Assembly: GCA_028753945.1 (NCBI GenBank)
Contig: JAPNXP010000005.1
Coordinates: forward strand, 1,178,001-1,242,000
DNA length: 64,000 nucleotides
Direction of reading: 5' to 3'
Source of the DNA: Hexactinellida sp. DTS-2022
Taxonomy: Eukaryota > Porifera > Hexactinellida
In this document: one piece after another, positions 33,578 to 45,104 of the stretch
Numbering within the stretch: the stretch's first letter is position 1
How the letters are laid out: each line of letters starts with the position of its first letter
Made by a program: the position numbers and the translations under genes
The notes under the pieces: model-generated
What the model was told of the DNA's origin: nothing
Seen by the model: the letters and a program-made list of their open reading frames with translations, nothing else
The model's database searches: none

Positions 33578-33888
33578 CAGGGGCGTCGATTTGAAAAGAA
33601 GATTGGGGGGCGAACATCATGTTGTCTCATATTAGGTTGAAAAGCGTAGTTTCGCCCTGAGCTGGAATCGGTCATTACGTTAGGGTTGGCAGATTACCAA
33701 ATTCCCGAAACAGGACAAAATTTAGACTTTACAAAATATTCAAGTTACTTTAACTAAAAAGTGGCGTATCCCTCTGAAAATGTAAGGTGCGCCAAATAAT
33801 GGGGGGGGCGAAATGATACTCTCGCCCCCCCTGTATTGACATTGGGGGGGCATTCGCTCCCCTTGCCCCCCCAGGATCGACGCCCTTG
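33578..33888. mobile_element. hAT-type MITE with 8-bp target duplication
   Basis: Ends CAGGGGCGTCGAT and ATCGACGCCCTTG are inverted. CTTCCAAA flanks it at 33570-33577 and 33889-33896. It is inserted in a copy of the TGTTTGTTTGTCC...CCGAGACCGAAGG repeat. Confidence 0.9.
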
Positions 33889-34917
33889 CTTCCAAATGTT
33901 ATAATAGGTGAACAAGTATGCTGATTTCAAATTTCGCATTTTTTAATTTTAATATGAATATTATTGTTGTTGTTTACAAAATTCAAAATCACCCTAGAAG
34001 TTTGCTTTCAACGGGTATTATAGGTAAACAAGTTAAATTATGGAAATGGTAGGAAGGGATGTTTTGATTTAGTGAGGAGTAAGGCCGCATAGCGGTAGTT
34101 AACTTGAGGTGCGTAGCACCGATCCGTAGCAAAGCGACCGAGACCGAAGGCTCCTATTTAATAAATACGACTTAGAACAGTTTATAACTGCAACTATTAA
34201 TAATCGATGATCACTGGGTAACTCGAATGGCAATGGGCGTATCGAGCCATTCACCTGGAAGATGTAGTCCTCAATCGGCGCAGACTTTTACAATATTTTT
34301 TCTTATAGTATAAGAGCCACTACTTTGTGGAATAGAATACACAGTATTGATTTATGTTAAAACATGAATAAGATCTGTACATGTATGCCTATACACAGTA
34401 GAACCTCGTTAATACGAGCACCAACGACGATAAAATTTTGTTAGCTTTATCCGGAGTTCATATTAACCGGAGTAATAACCATTCATTGAATAGCCATTGT
34501 AGCTTGTAGGGACCTGATTCTGTGGAACTGTTGGTCTTCTTATCCGGGAAATCGCATTAACCGTGTTCGTACTAACGATATTTACTGTAATATGGAATAA
34601 CCGTTGAATATAAGATAGGTATTGGTGTCGATTAGCGCAGTCGACTCCGCTTATATATTTCTCCGCTTAATCGAGTAAAGGTTTCACAGGATTTTAGGCG
34701 GAATGACATTTTGGATTAAAATAGAACTCGGTTAGCATGCAACCACTCGGGAGAGAAAATTTGTGTATATTATCCAAGTGTACGTCCTAACTGACTTCAC
34801 ATTATATTGAGATACATATAAATTTACTAAATGGTTTAAAAAATTAGTATTACGAAGCCGAACTACGTACTAACCGAGTTATACTGTAGTGTAGTACATA
34901 TATGCATACAAACGTAT

Positions 34918-35089
34918 ACAGGTAAAACTCCCAAAGCGGCACCCATCGGGAGAATGATTTTGTGCCGCTTCTCGGAGGTTGCTCGTACTGGTAAACCTCC
35001 CAAAGCGGGACCCATCGGGAGAATGATTTTGTGCCGCTTCTCGAGGTTGCCGCTACTCGGAGGTGCCGCTTTGGGAGGTTTTACTGTAT
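34918..35089. mobile_element. MITE, CTCCCAAAGCGGCACC family
   Basis: Ends CAGGTAAAACTCCCAAAGCG and the inverse CGCTTTGGGAGGTTTTACTG lie between TA dinucleotides. The internal phrase GGGAGAATGATTTTGTGCCG is duplicated. A shorter member lies at about 39806-39890. Confidence 0.85.
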
Positions 35090-35092
35090 GTT

Positions 35093-35800
35093 CAAAAAAG
35101 ATTAGCGAAAACATTGAACTTTTAAGTGATGTCAGTGATGATGAGCCTGTAGTGATCAATAATGAAATCAAGGTTTATCCTCTAGGCGAATTCTGTCTGA
35201 TAGATTCTAAATGGCAAAAAGAAAAATGTAAAGTATTGAACTTAACATTTATATCCGGAATTCTTTTTGAGAATCAGTCCTCATAAAGAATCTTGACATC
35301 CGCTGTCTTGCACCTTGGAAAGAGAAAAGGATAGCTCCCGATGGAAACTCTTTGTTTAGTTCCTTTATATTCTCACCAGGTAATGATCGCTCCCACAAAG
35401 AAATCAGAATATTATTACTAGAACATATGAAGGGTCTTTATCGAGACATTTGTACAGATACTGCAATTCACATTACGATCTACTACCAGAAAACCGCTGT
35501 CATTCTGTAGATGACTATATAAGTAACAGTAGAATGGAATCTAATGGTAGCTGGGGTACTGACATGGAAATTTTCCTAGCAGCCCAAATCTTAAAGACGG
35601 ACATATTCGTTTACAGAGACAATTTCCAAAGCTGGAACAAGTTTTCTGGATATGGGTTTGTTGATAAATATAATGCACATGATCTAACTGAAAAAAGAAT
35701 ATACATGAGATTGTGTTGGAATCATTATCAGCCTATCTGTATATTAAAAGCGGAATTGTTGTCTGTGTGTTTGTGTGTTTGTCCAGAATTGATTGGAAAG
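35093..35800 (+). pseudogene. OTU-type cysteine protease fragment, frameshifted
   Basis: Three plus-strand frames carry consecutive parts of one protein. The first is SKKISENIELLSDVSDDEPV onward (to 35286). The next reads IKNLDIRCLAPWKEKRIAP then DGNSLFSSFIFSPGNDRSH (about 35284-35475). The third, from about 35450, contains MESNGSWGTDMEIFLAAQIL and WNHYQPICIL. The DGN-x-LF and NGSWG-x-xMEI blocks are characteristic of OTU deubiquitinase-like domains. The residue after DGN is Ser where the catalytic Cys is normally found, and two frame changes are needed, so this is a dead fragment. OTU domains are common passengers of invertebrate transposons, a likely source here. Confidence 0.6.
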
Positions 35801-36410
35801 ACTACGAGTCCCAGAAAGCTGAAAATTTATATCCTAGGGTAATTTTGTACTACGACAACGATCTATTGGTTTTTGAAACAAAATAACGGGAGGAGACAAA
35901 ATAAAGGCACTTATTTGGGAATAACTCTTTCAGTTCTTATCCGATTCACCCACAATTTTAGATGGCAAGACAACATGAAATGAGACACACGTATACCGAT
36001 TTATGGGTTTATGACGTCACGTTGGAATTTATTATTATTATTATTATTATTATTGCTTTAAATTCATTGCACATATTCATATATTAAATTCACTGCACAT
36101 ATTGAGGTTTGGTTATTACCTGCTGTCTCCACTTGCATGTATACAGTTTAGTTAGTTCTATTATTGATTTATTAATAGCATACAGAAGTGCATAAGTTTA
36201 GATATTTAGATTTGAATAAGTGTTTATATAAATTCCTATTTGACTAGATAAATCTTTTCTCTATTCTGTTTTACCTCTCGGTGGGTAAGGCCGCGAAGCT
36301 GCCGTTATTTGTATTACATAGTGTCTACCACGAACGAACAAAGGTCGCGAAGCGGCCTTTGTGAGAGAGTGATCGGTCGCGAAGCGACCGAGACCGAAGG
36401 GCTCGTATAG
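35755..36410. repeat. Dispersed repeat ending GCGACCGAGACCGAAGG
   Basis: Begins with TGTGTGTTTGTGTGTTTGTC and ends with GCGAAGCGACCGAGACCGAA followed by GGCTCGTATA. It shares start and end with the copies at 33470-34150 and 39895-40275. It contains an ATT trinucleotide run near 36030. Confidence 0.65.
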
Positions 36411-36636
36411 TTAAAGTTGATAGAGTAGAAAACTGCAAGATTTACAAAGATTCTCTAAATATTTGAGATTGTGACGCTAGAAAGATAACAAAACAGAGGA
36501 TAGTGAGATGATTACCTACATCAATTAGAAAGTTAAATAGAATTTAGTACACGTAGTAGTTTAGAAATTGAAACCGATATTATAAATTAAATCTAGAATG
36601 TCAGCTATAATTTTATTGTGGGAAATTTAGAGAAAT

Positions 36637-36957
36637 ACTTGCAATGTCATTGTGGCAAATGTAGGTGTGATATGGATTAGCTTTGGAAATAGAAAAAGCC
36701 CCAACCTAGATTAAGGTCCTCAAAATTCATGTTAATTGAATGAAAATTGACTGATTTATTAAGTGGTAAGTTGTGTTCGAAATCCTCTATGGAGATTTTG
36801 TATTAGAAAATTTGCAATGTCATTGTGGCAAATGTAGGTGTGATATGGATTAGCTTTGGAAATAGAAAAAGCCCCAACCTAGATTAAGGTCCTCAAGAAA
36901 TGTCATGTTAATTGAATGAAAATTGACTGATTTATTAAGTGTTAAGTTGTGCTCATA
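36637..36957. repeat. Direct duplication of about 145 bp
   Basis: GCAATGTCATTGTGGCAAAT through GGTGTGATATGGATTAGCTT and GATTAAGGTCCTCAA occurs twice, 173 bases apart, nearly unchanged. No coding content. Confidence 0.85.
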
Positions 36958-37331
36958 TTTCGCTGCTGGAACTCGCTGCTAACTTCACACTCGTAAAAAA
37001 TTCAGCATCATATCTGGTATAACAACTTTCTGGAGGATGTAGGCCACCCGGATAATTTAAGAAAATCTTCCAAATTCGAATTAAAACATAATACGTATAG
37101 TACAATGTAATAATAAAGGACTAAATAATCTTAACTTACAAGTATATGAGTAGAACAAACTTGGTACTCGCATTTAGACTAATTTTAGCAATAAAATACA
37201 GTTATTTACTTATATATCATAAAATCTAAATATCGGAACAATTTCCAAAAAAGCGGGAGTTTGAAAAGTTTGGCGGGAGGTCGGGAGGATGGGAGAAATA
37301 AAGGCTAAAAAGCGGGAGGGTTGACAACCCT

Positions 37332-37509
37332 GGGTATATCCCGTTCCGTAATTTAGGTACTTTGATTTTCCGGAATGTACCGTTCCGTTCCGGAAATTAG
37401 GTACCGTATGTCCTTAAATGGGGACATACCTAATTTCCGGAACGGAACGGTATGGAACGGTACCATTCCGGGAAATCTAAGTACCTAAATTACGCAACGG
37501 GATAGCCCC
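37332..37509. mobile_element. Near-complete palindromic fold-back element
   Basis: The two halves are inverse complements almost to the centre: GTAATTTAGGTACTT against AAGTACCTAAATTAC at the outside and TCCGGAAATTAGGTA against TACCTAATTTCCGGA inside. A short loop lies near 37415. Outer bases are GGG/CCC. Confidence 0.85.
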
Positions 37510-37569
37510 CCAAGGTATTGGTTATTATAGACTTTAGAAACATCAAACATTTGGTCTTGCATCCTAATA

Positions 37570-38069
37570 CAGTGCAACCTCTATAAGTGGGGTCTCTATA
37601 AATGGGGAACCTCCATAAGTGGGGAATTTTTTTACCATATTCGTATATATCCATACAAATGAACCTCTATAAGCGGGGAAGTGGGGAATGGGGGACCATA
37701 AATTTCAAGGAGTTTTTATCTCCATACAAAACAACCTCCATAAATGGGGGGAATGGACAAATCCTAACATGATTCTTATAAAATAATACAATATTTCCAA
37801 TAAATCGACTCAAAAGTTCTACAGAAAAAATATTTTCGATTTATCTACTCTGATGTTTTTAGAAGAAATCACCTAGTGTAGATCAGCAGTTAACTAAATT
37901 GTCATAATATACAAATAAGAACTAGAACGTGCATTAATGTGTGTGTTATATGAATATTTTGAATAATATAGCATATATAATGTTTTTCCAATTGAATTTT
38001 ATAACCGGGGAATGGGGGGCAATTGAAATTTTCCCCGTCCCAGCTCCCCCACTTATAGAGGTTCCACTG
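37570..38069. mobile_element. TA-flanked MITE, CTCTATAAGTGGGG family
   Basis: Starts CAGTGCAACCTCTATAAGTG and ends with the inverse CACTTATAGAGGTTCCACTG, with TA at 37568-37569 and 38070-38071. The left side repeats ACCTCYATAARTGGGG several times. No coding capacity in 500 bp. Confidence 0.9.
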
Positions 38070-38119
38070 TATACTATTTTGTACTAATGTTTTAAATTAT
38101 GAAGATAAATTGAAACAAA

Positions 38120-38225
38120 CTGGCGTAAGCTCGTTTTGGGACCCAGGGGCCGAAATAGCTAAACTATTCATTGTGTTCTTGTGGGGCCCTAAATCACTAG
38201 CGATTTAGGGATCCCGCGTTTTGCA
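38120..38225. mobile_element. Fragment related to the CGCTAGCG element at 20912-22372
   Basis: Contains GCGTAAGCTCGTTTTGGGAC, CACTAGCGATTTAGGGATCC and CGCGTTTTGC, the same end motifs as the larger element, but only about 100 bp long. Confidence 0.6.
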
Positions 38226-38467
38226 TAGAGGAGTATATTGTTATAGTCTAATCAATATTTAGTTGATCTATACTACAAGTACCTAAATTAATTATGTAAA
38301 TAACGGATCCAGGGCTTCATTTAATGGGGATACATCGGTTCCTGGTTATTTGTCCAGTTGTCTGGAATAGCCGGTGTCCCTATAAACGGAATCTACTGTA
38401 TGTTATAATATACCAACTGCTTTCGCTAATAGTCCAATTTGCCATATTGGTATCGCTAGATTCGCTA

Positions 38468-39184
38468 ATGTCTGAGAAAATGGAAATGGATAGACAACTG
38501 TCTGAGTCGTCTGACTTATTCAGTCAGTTAGCATCAATAACCAATGACAACGAATTGATATTCCAATCATTGAAATTCTTTGTCCAAGATGTGACTACAG
38601 TTGAGAACTGTGTGAATGTCATTTCTATCCTACAAACACTCAAAGCTAAATATCAAGATAACGACGATTTGAACCAGATACTAGAATTTATATTCAAAGA
38701 AATTCATTTAATAACGAACTGCGCTTGTTCCTCTAAATGTATTAACAAAATTCACGAATTCTCACCAGTTACCGTAACCACCCCCCTAGATGTCCCCCCC
38801 TCCCCTAATCTCGAACTGGCCCATGCTCCAGGCCCTATACACACCCCCCCTGTGGAATATAGAACGATCGAGTCACCCTCGAGTTGTTCCTCACTCACCG
38901 ATGAATTTATTTTTTTCAAATTACCGAATGAAATACCGGTACAGCAACTTGATAGTTTCGCAGTTCGCGGCCTTAAAATACCATTGACTGTTTACAATAA
39001 TTTAATTCATCAAAAGGTGTCTGCCTCCGAGAAGATAAAGGCTGTTCTCAATAAATGGAAGACAGAAGCTGGGTTTATTGATGACCCGACTAAGATGCCG
39101 TGCTATACAAAGGCAGGGCTTATACGAGCTCTAACGGACTCTCAGCTTAACTACGTGGCTCAGTATGTTAATGAAAACTGCTAG
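38468..39184 (+). CDS. FADD-like death-fold adaptor (DED plus death domain)
   Basis: A 238-residue single-exon protein. I prefer the ATG at 38468 (MSEKMEMDRQ) because the open frame upstream is MITE-derived. Residues about 10-85 read as a death-effector-like six-helix domain: SSDLFSQLASIT, ELIFQSLKFFVQDV, VISILQTLKAKY, DDLNQILEFIFKEI. A Pro-rich linker follows (about 100-140). Residues about 155-238 look like a death domain: IPVQQLDSFAVRGLKIP, SEKIKAVLNKWKTEAG and GLIRALTDSQLNYVAQYV. The last block strongly resembles the final helices of FADD (LVGAL...MNLVADLV). DED-then-DD order and a length close to FADD fit an adaptor joining death receptors to caspases in the cytosol. The RxDL motif typical of DED helix 6 is not evident, so the DED call is weaker than the DD call. 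Confidence 0.6.
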   Translation: MSEKMEMDRQLSESSDLFSQLASITNDNELIFQSLKFFVQDVTTVENCVNVISILQTLKAKYQDNDDLNQILEFIFKEIHLITNCACSSKCINKIHEFSPVTVTTPLDVPPSPNLELAHAPGPIHTPPVEYRTIESPSSCSSLTDEFIFFKLPNEIPVQQLDSFAVRGLKIPLTVYNNLIHQKVSASEKIKAVLNKWKTEAGFIDDPTKMPCYTKAGLIRALTDSQLNYVAQYVNENC

Positions 39185-39364
39185 AATGTAGGTATACTCG
39201 AGTGTACACAGTGTTTGCTGCCAGCTTTTGATTGTACTTTTCTTATTTTTATTTTTATTCTTTGTTTATACACGGATTAATTAGTTAAATACTAACTTTG
39301 GTTGTATACATACATTAAATATATCTTTTTGTTAATTAATTAATAATTAGGGGAATGTTAAATT

Positions 39365-39729
39365 TAGGGCTGAAACGAATATTCGAAAAGTAACGAACGA
39401 ACCTATTTCTAAACGAACGAATATTCTAATATTCGTTCGTTTGGATGTCCAAGCATTTTTAATACATTTCAAGACTTAAAATACATTGGAGAATAGGTTT
39501 TTGTCAATGTTACAATGGTTTAATAATAGTTACAAAATATATTAGTCACAAGTTAGCTAATAATCAGCTAGTATATTTAGTAAAAAAATTTACGATCTCT
39601 CCAAGCTAAACAAAAGTTATGTTGATGTCCAGAAGTAGTCAACGAAATCCGTTTCAATCTAATATTCGTCCAAACGAATATTCGTTCAATCATTTCGAAC
39701 GAATATTCGGTCTATTCGTTTCAGCCCTA
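39365..39729. mobile_element. hAT-type MITE with 8-bp target duplication
   Basis: Ends TAGGGCTGAAACGAATATTC and the inverse ATTCGTTTCAGCCCTA. GTTAAATT is duplicated at 39357-39364 and 39730-39737. The interior is rich in AACGAACGAATATTC. Confidence 0.92.
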
Positions 39730-39894
39730 GTTAAATTGGCCCCCGGACCTCATTATTCTGGTTTGAATCAGATCACTGAAACTTGTCGAGTTCACTAAAT
39801 CTATACAGGTAAACCTCCCAAAGCGGCACCTCCGAGTAGCGGCACAAAATCATTCTCCCGATGGGTGACGCTTTGGTAGGTTTAGCTGTATATA

Positions 39895-40275
39895 TTGTTG
39901 TGTGTGTTAGTTTGTCCGGATTGTATTAATGTGATGGGGGAATAGAAACCGCATTTATAATTGAGATAGAGATTACCTTCCAACGGTTAATAGGTAAACA
40001 AGTATGCTGAACGCGAATTTCGCATTTATACATTTCAAATATGAATATTTATTGTTGTTGTTACAAAAATAGAAAAATAAATTATTGAAATTACAAATTA
40101 TTAATGAAGCTAAAAGCTAGCTTTCCACGGGTATTATAGGTAAACAAGTATGCTGATTATGAATTCATTTTTTTCAAATTTTTATTGTAATATTTATTAT
40201 AAGTATATTGAAAAGAGCGAGACCGCGTAGTGGTTGAGTTATCCGGCGCAAAGCGACCGAGACCGAAGGGTTCGT
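39895..40275. repeat. Dispersed repeat ending GCGACCGAGACCGAAGG
   Basis: Another copy of the 33470-34150 family. It contains GTGATGGGGGAATAGAAACC, TAGGTAAACAAGTATGCTGA (twice) and AAAGCGACCGAGACCGAAGG. It ends about 320 bases upstream of the BAZ1A-type gene. Confidence 0.7.
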
Positions 40276-40595
40276 ATATATATTAGGAGCGAATTTATAT
40301 TACTCTTTTCTATTTCCATATTTATACAAATCTGCAAATCTTGAATTGCCAACGGATTATACAAGGAATTGACACATAATTCAGGGAGCCAAGCAAGGGT
40401 TTCATATACAATCCCAGGATTTCTTTATTTCTACTTCAAAGTTTAAATTATTGAATAAAATCAGAAAATCACTTGATAAGCAATATGCATTGTATTTGAT
40501 AAGTATTTTAGAATTATTTCAACTGAATTGAACTTTTGTAATGACTCTACATAAATAGTTTTAAGAATATTTTGAATTTAATTAGTAGACCGATA

Positions 40596-43500
40596 ATGCC
40601 TACAATTCATAAGTCGCATGAAACACAAAGAAAGACCCCAGATAACCTATTCAACTCGGAAGAGGTATTCTACTGCAAATACACAGGTAAAATATTCCGC
40701 ACTTACGAGGAATATATAGATAACCATTTCCTACTCTTGTCTCAGTTATGGACCTGTCAATACACGGGACAACAAGGCTTGACTTATTTCCAAGCGAAAG
40801 AAAGCGAAGATCAAGCACATAAGCTGGTACACGAACTACCAGAGGTGTTAATAGTCGCGATTTTAGCTGTCGTAAACTCAAGTTTACGTTTGTCGATAAA
40901 ACAAATTGTCATTGAAATGTCAGAATTATTTCGCACTCGCTTTTTGCTCGGAGAAAGTGTGAACGTGTTTGAACAAGGCAAGTATTCCGCCGGAGAAATT
41001 ATACAGGTACGCCATCCAAAGATAGCAGATGGGAACATTCTTGATTACATTTACAGTAACTATAGCAATGTCACGCCTGTACACCAATGTAGCCAAACTG
41101 GAACAGAGAATGGGAGTCAAGGAATACAAACAGACTTTAAAGTGTCAGCATTAGACAACCCAGAGTTGTTCCCAGATCCAAATGAATACGAATATGATAT
41201 TAAGCTACAGGGAGCACTCATCACACGCTGTAATGTGTCAAAAATATCTCGTACGAAAGGTGTTTATTCGCGCATGCGTATAAAATACTTGCTTCGCTCT
41301 TCGCTACAGAGAGGCATACCTGGGGACGATAACCTATCCGACTTGCCGCTTATCCTGAAGGAGGAAATACGGATAAAGTACGGGTTTCCAGCCTCGTACC
41401 CCCTCTCAGCCTTTTATACCCCCGACAGTACCTGGCTGCTGCCTGTGAACAGAGACCTCCTGCAGGTGGACTACAAGTACCGGATAAAGATACAGCAGGG
41501 AGTGAAGATGGACAGACTCCGGAAACAAGAGCAGCGGAGGAGAGATAAGGCTGAGAAGAAGGAGGTAGTGCGAATGGAGAAGGAAGGTGTTAAAAGCGCG
41601 ATTCTAGAGCTGAGGGAACAGCGGAGAGTTGAGAGAGAATCGAAGCGAATCGAATTGAGAGAAATCCGCGCGAAAGAAAAGGAAACTTTGAAAAACATAA
41701 AATTGGAAGAACAGAAGCAGAGAGAGGAGCTGGCTAACCCAGAGGAAGATACAACTTTAAAAAACTCAAAATTAATACCGCAGCCCAAAATATTCGAAAC
41801 TCAACTTTCAGTTGACACATTCAGCCGAACTGTCTCTATCCTTGAATTCTTTCGGTCGCTAGGGAAACACCTGGAGTCCGACTCAGGAATGTCATGGCAC
41901 ACTTTAACCTTTTCACAGCTGGAAGAGCTGCTGACGTCACACACACACGAGGGACATTTCTTCAAACTATTAAATTTCTTACTTCGCTCTCTATTCTTCC
42001 TACAAGAACAACAGGAGTACGAGTTATACCCTAGCTTAGAAGGTTTACACGAAAACAGTTCTATCGAGAGATCTAGGTTGGATACAGACACCGCTACACA
42101 CCCTGATGCAGTTAGCTACAAGTGCTTGGTCTGGCCTGCTGTCTATCTAGGCTCTAAGCTAAGCGAACTCAGAATAGACTCCTGTACAATATCAGAAGTA
42201 CTCAGACTATATTGCTTGTCTAGTGGAGGCAACTTAAACTCAGTCGACCGTAAAATGCATAGGATAATGCGTAGGGGAAACTATACCGACAGGGACAACC
42301 CGTGCATTCAGCTGAACCAGGAACATCCGTATATTCTAGCGGAACTGGAGACAACATGCGTGTTCGATCTCTGCGAACATTCCAAGGCTGTTATCCTAGA
42401 TACGCTGTGTACCCAGCTGTTGACGTGTGTGTTCATGCGTGGAGCCATGGATGAGTCCGTATCAGAGGCGAAGGAACTGAGAAAAGTAATCCGTTCTCTC
42501 TCCTCCAATAAGAATAGGAGGCGAAAGGACAGAAGTAACATTCCTAAGCAAGACACCGTAGCAACCGAACACGAGAACACAACAACAACAACAGTTGTGC
42601 CTGAACTCAGCAATATCGACACCTGTTTGAGAGAGCTAATGTCTGCTAACACTAGTCTGAGAGCAGTGCTATTGGGGAGGGACAGGTTCTACACTCGCTA
42701 CTGGCTATTCCAGTGTATCCCTGGTATATTGGTAGAGCCAATGTTATCCGAGGAAGTACCAGTTCCCGAAGAGGTTACTGAGCTAATGCTACACTACCAA
42801 AATGTTCTAGAACAATTGGAGACGGGTTTGCCTATGGATTTACAAATGGACACTACTAATCCCATTGAAAGCAGCATTTACGAACACAAACAAGCGATTG
42901 AAGTAGTCACACTTTATCTCAAAGAAGATTCTTTAGATGGGAACACACCAGAGCAAGATCCAGTATTCACAACTCAGCTATCAGAACACAGCAGTACAAT
43001 TCAATGCACACACACCATGGATACCTGGGCTAGCTACGCCACTATACCCGACATAGACGCGCTCTGTGAGTCTCTCAATAGGAGAGGGCTACGGGAATCC
43101 CAGCTCCTGGAGAGTATACAGAAGTACAGACAGGCTATTCAGGAACAGATCGAGCTAGCTCCTGTCTCTCCCCCCTCCCCCGCCCCGCCCCAGCAGACAG
43201 GGGAACATCTGGTGAGCAACACGGAGCTGGCCTCTGAGTACCTGGAGCTAGCGCTAAGAGGACAGATCCTAGATTTGGAAGAGAAGGTGTTCACGAGTGG
43301 GTTCGGCGCTCTCGCGGAGGTTAACAGGTCCGATTGGAGAGAGGAGTTTACGAAGGGCGGCTGTCCCCTCACCTCCCCCTCAAAGACGGCTGTTGCCTCC
43401 AGAACACCCGAACTCCCAGATAACACATTCGGCGTATCTTCCTACGTACGCTTGGACCCCACAAGCGGTGGGAGCAGTGGCACGGTGCACGGAGTGGTGA

Positions 43501-44489
43501 GTGAGATGTGTCGGTGTCTGCTCAGCTTACAGGAAGGAATACACAGTAAGTATCTACAGCAGCCACTGGGGACCTCAACGCTAACTCAGCAACAAGGCAA
43601 GAAGAAGCAGTCAGCAGCTAACCACAGCTGTCTACACGCCTGGAGGTGTTCCCTCGCGAAATGCACCTCTCTCTCCCAAATAGCTCTGCACCTATCCGTT
43701 CTAGAATGTTCCATTTCGTGGAATAAATCGTTAATGAACGCTCGCTGCAAGATCTGCCGGCGAGGCCGCGACGAGGATTGTCTGTTGCTGTGCGATAAGT
43801 GCGACAGGGGCTACCACACATTCTGTTTAACGCCGCCGCTTAAGTCGATTCCGAAGACGGACTGGTTCTGTCCGGACTGCCAGCCCGCAGCCCCTGTCCG
43901 TCCCAAGTCCCGCAAGCTCCGCGGGGCGTATGCCGAGAAAGCCAGCCCTCCGGACTCCAATGACGTCAGCAGCAACTCTGATAGCAGCTCAGAGGAGTCC
44001 GACTCTTCCGACGGAAAGTCTAGCGCCACTGAGTCTAGCAACGGGGGTAAGGCGAGGGTTAGAGCCTACAAGGGCAGGAAGAGAATGGCAGCTGGGAAGA
44101 GGAAGCAAACTGCGCCTATTGCTAAGCAAACGCGGGGAATTAAGAAGCAAAAAATCGACGTAGCGACTACGATAATTCTATGCGAAGAGATTGTTGAGAA
44201 AGTACAGAATCACAGATTAGCCGATCCGTTCATAGACCCCGTATCTGATCTGGAAGTCCCTGATTATACCCGCGTTATAAGACAGCCCATCTGTCTACTG
44301 AATATCTCAGAGAAAATAGCACAGGGTGTGTATAAGTCAGCGGAAGAATTCAACCAAGATATGGAGCTAATATTCTCAAACTGCCAAACGTATAATAAGC
44401 CGAATTCCCCTATTTCTCGTGCGGCGAATAATCTACGTAGTTTCTATAGGAAACTGATTAACCAGTATCCTGATGTGTTTTATACCTAG
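40596..44489 (+). CDS. BAZ1A: BAZ1A/ACF1-type chromatin remodeler subunit, intronless
   Basis: A 1297-residue single open frame. I start at the ATG of [11 protein letters not shown] (40596); ACF1 proteins begin similarly with MP. Domains in order: WAC at about 22-125 ([34 protein letters not shown]); a long charged helical stretch at about 305-385 ([15 protein letters not shown]); DDT at about 408-475 ([15 protein letters not shown]); WHIM motif with [20 protein letters not shown] at about 692-711; PHD finger at about 1051-1097 ([30 protein letters not shown], all zinc ligands present); a Ser-rich acidic and then basic linker; and a C-terminal bromodomain at about 1190-1292 with the acetyl-lysine-binding Asn in NCQTYNKP. 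This is the full ACF1 architecture, the partner of ISWI (SMARCA5) in nucleosome-spacing complexes. It is shorter than human BAZ1A (about 1556). WAC also occurs in BAZ1B, so the paralogue call is less sure than the family. Confidence 0.92.
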   Translation: MPTIHKSHETQRKTPDNLFNSEEVFYCKYTGKIFRTYEEYIDNHFLLLSQLWTCQYTGQQGLTYFQAKESEDQAHKLVHELPEVLIVAILAVVNSSLRLSIKQIVIEMSELFRTRFLLGESVNVFEQGKYSAGEIIQVRHPKIADGNILDYIYSNYSNVTPVHQCSQTGTENGSQGIQTDFKVSALDNPELFPDPNEYEYDIKLQGALITRCNVSKISRTKGVYSRMRIKYLLRSSLQRGIPGDDNLSDLPLILKEEIRIKYGFPASYPLSAFYTPDSTWLLPVNRDLLQVDYKYRIKIQQGVKMDRLRKQEQRRRDKAEKKEVVRMEKEGVKSAILELREQRRVERESKRIELREIRAKEKETLKNIKLEEQKQREELANPEEDTTLKNSKLIPQPKIFETQLSVDTFSRTVSILEFFRSLGKHLESDSGMSWHTLTFSQLEELLTSHTHEGHFFKLLNFLLRSLFFLQEQQEYELYPSLEGLHENSSIERSRLDTDTATHPDAVSYKCLVWPAVYLGSKLSELRIDSCTISEVLRLYCLSSGGNLNSVDRKMHRIMRRGNYTDRDNPCIQLNQEHPYILAELETTCVFDLCEHSKAVILDTLCTQLLTCVFMRGAMDESVSEAKELRKVIRSLSSNKNRRRKDRSNIPKQDTVATEHENTTTTTVVPELSNIDTCLRELMSANTSLRAVLLGRDRFYTRYWLFQCIPGILVEPMLSEEVPVPEEVTELMLHYQNVLEQLETGLPMDLQMDTTNPIESSIYEHKQAIEVVTLYLKEDSLDGNTPEQDPVFTTQLSEHSSTIQCTHTMDTWASYATIPDIDALCESLNRRGLRESQLLESIQKYRQAIQEQIELAPVSPPSPAPPQQTGEHLVSNTELASEYLELALRGQILDLEEKVFTSGFGALAEVNRSDWREEFTKGGCPLTSPSKTAVASRTPELPDNTFGVSSYVRLDPTSGGSSGTVHGVVSEMCRCLLSLQEGIHSKYLQQPLGTSTLTQQQGKKKQSAANHSCLHAWRCSLAKCTSLSQIALHLSVLECSISWNKSLMNARCKICRRGRDEDCLLLCDKCDRGYHTFCLTPPLKSIPKTDWFCPDCQPAAPVRPKSRKLRGAYAEKASPPDSNDVSSNSDSSSEESDSSDGKSSATESSNGGKARVRAYKGRKRMAAGKRKQTAPIAKQTRGIKKQKIDVATTIILCEEIVEKVQNHRLADPFIDPVSDLEVPDYTRVIRQPICLLNISEKIAQGVYKSAEEFNQDMELIFSNCQTYNKPNSPISRAANNLRSFYRKLINQYPDVFYT

Positions 44490-45104
44490 CATTCGTATCC
44501 CGAAACTAAACAATACTTCGAAACAGCACATGTACTCAACTAATTTTAATTATTAATTAATGATACTTACTCATTTTACTTATTAGTGAATTGATAATGA
44601 AACATTTGACTGTTCTGTACGTATCTAACTATCAAATCTGAACGTGTGATATGGGGCTTTTTAGTACTTTAGTTTAAATACACGCGACTGTAATTATTAG
44701 GCGGTATTTAGCAATACAATTTCGCAAAAAAAGATCACTTTGTGAGCTAAGCTATGGTTGGGATTCTTAATATTCGTATATGTTACCCCTCTCGTTATTA
44801 TGACGTTTGGGATTACAGTAGAACCTAGTTGGATACGAACACCAGAGGACCAAAGGTCAAAATGCTTTCGCCTTTCGTATTAACCAGTTTATAAAATTAC
44901 CTCTAGCATTACTTGGCTCTATACGAGATAACTTTTGCTTCGTGAAATACCTTCATGGCCTCACGAGTATTTATGTAGCAGTAATTACTATAAATCAATA
45001 AGATGAAAGATAAGTCTGGGATAAATTAATTAACGAATGTATTTACAGTTTTTCAGAGTGACCCATAACGAATTTCACAGATACTATTCCGATCTAGCTT
45101 GAAA
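44490..45104. other. Intergenic between BAZ1A-type gene and the TRIM gene
   Basis: No gene seen. A MITE fragment with CAGTAGAACCTAGTTGGATA and CGAACACCAGAGGACC lies at 44816-44960. The region just before the next start is AT-rich. Confidence 0.5.
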
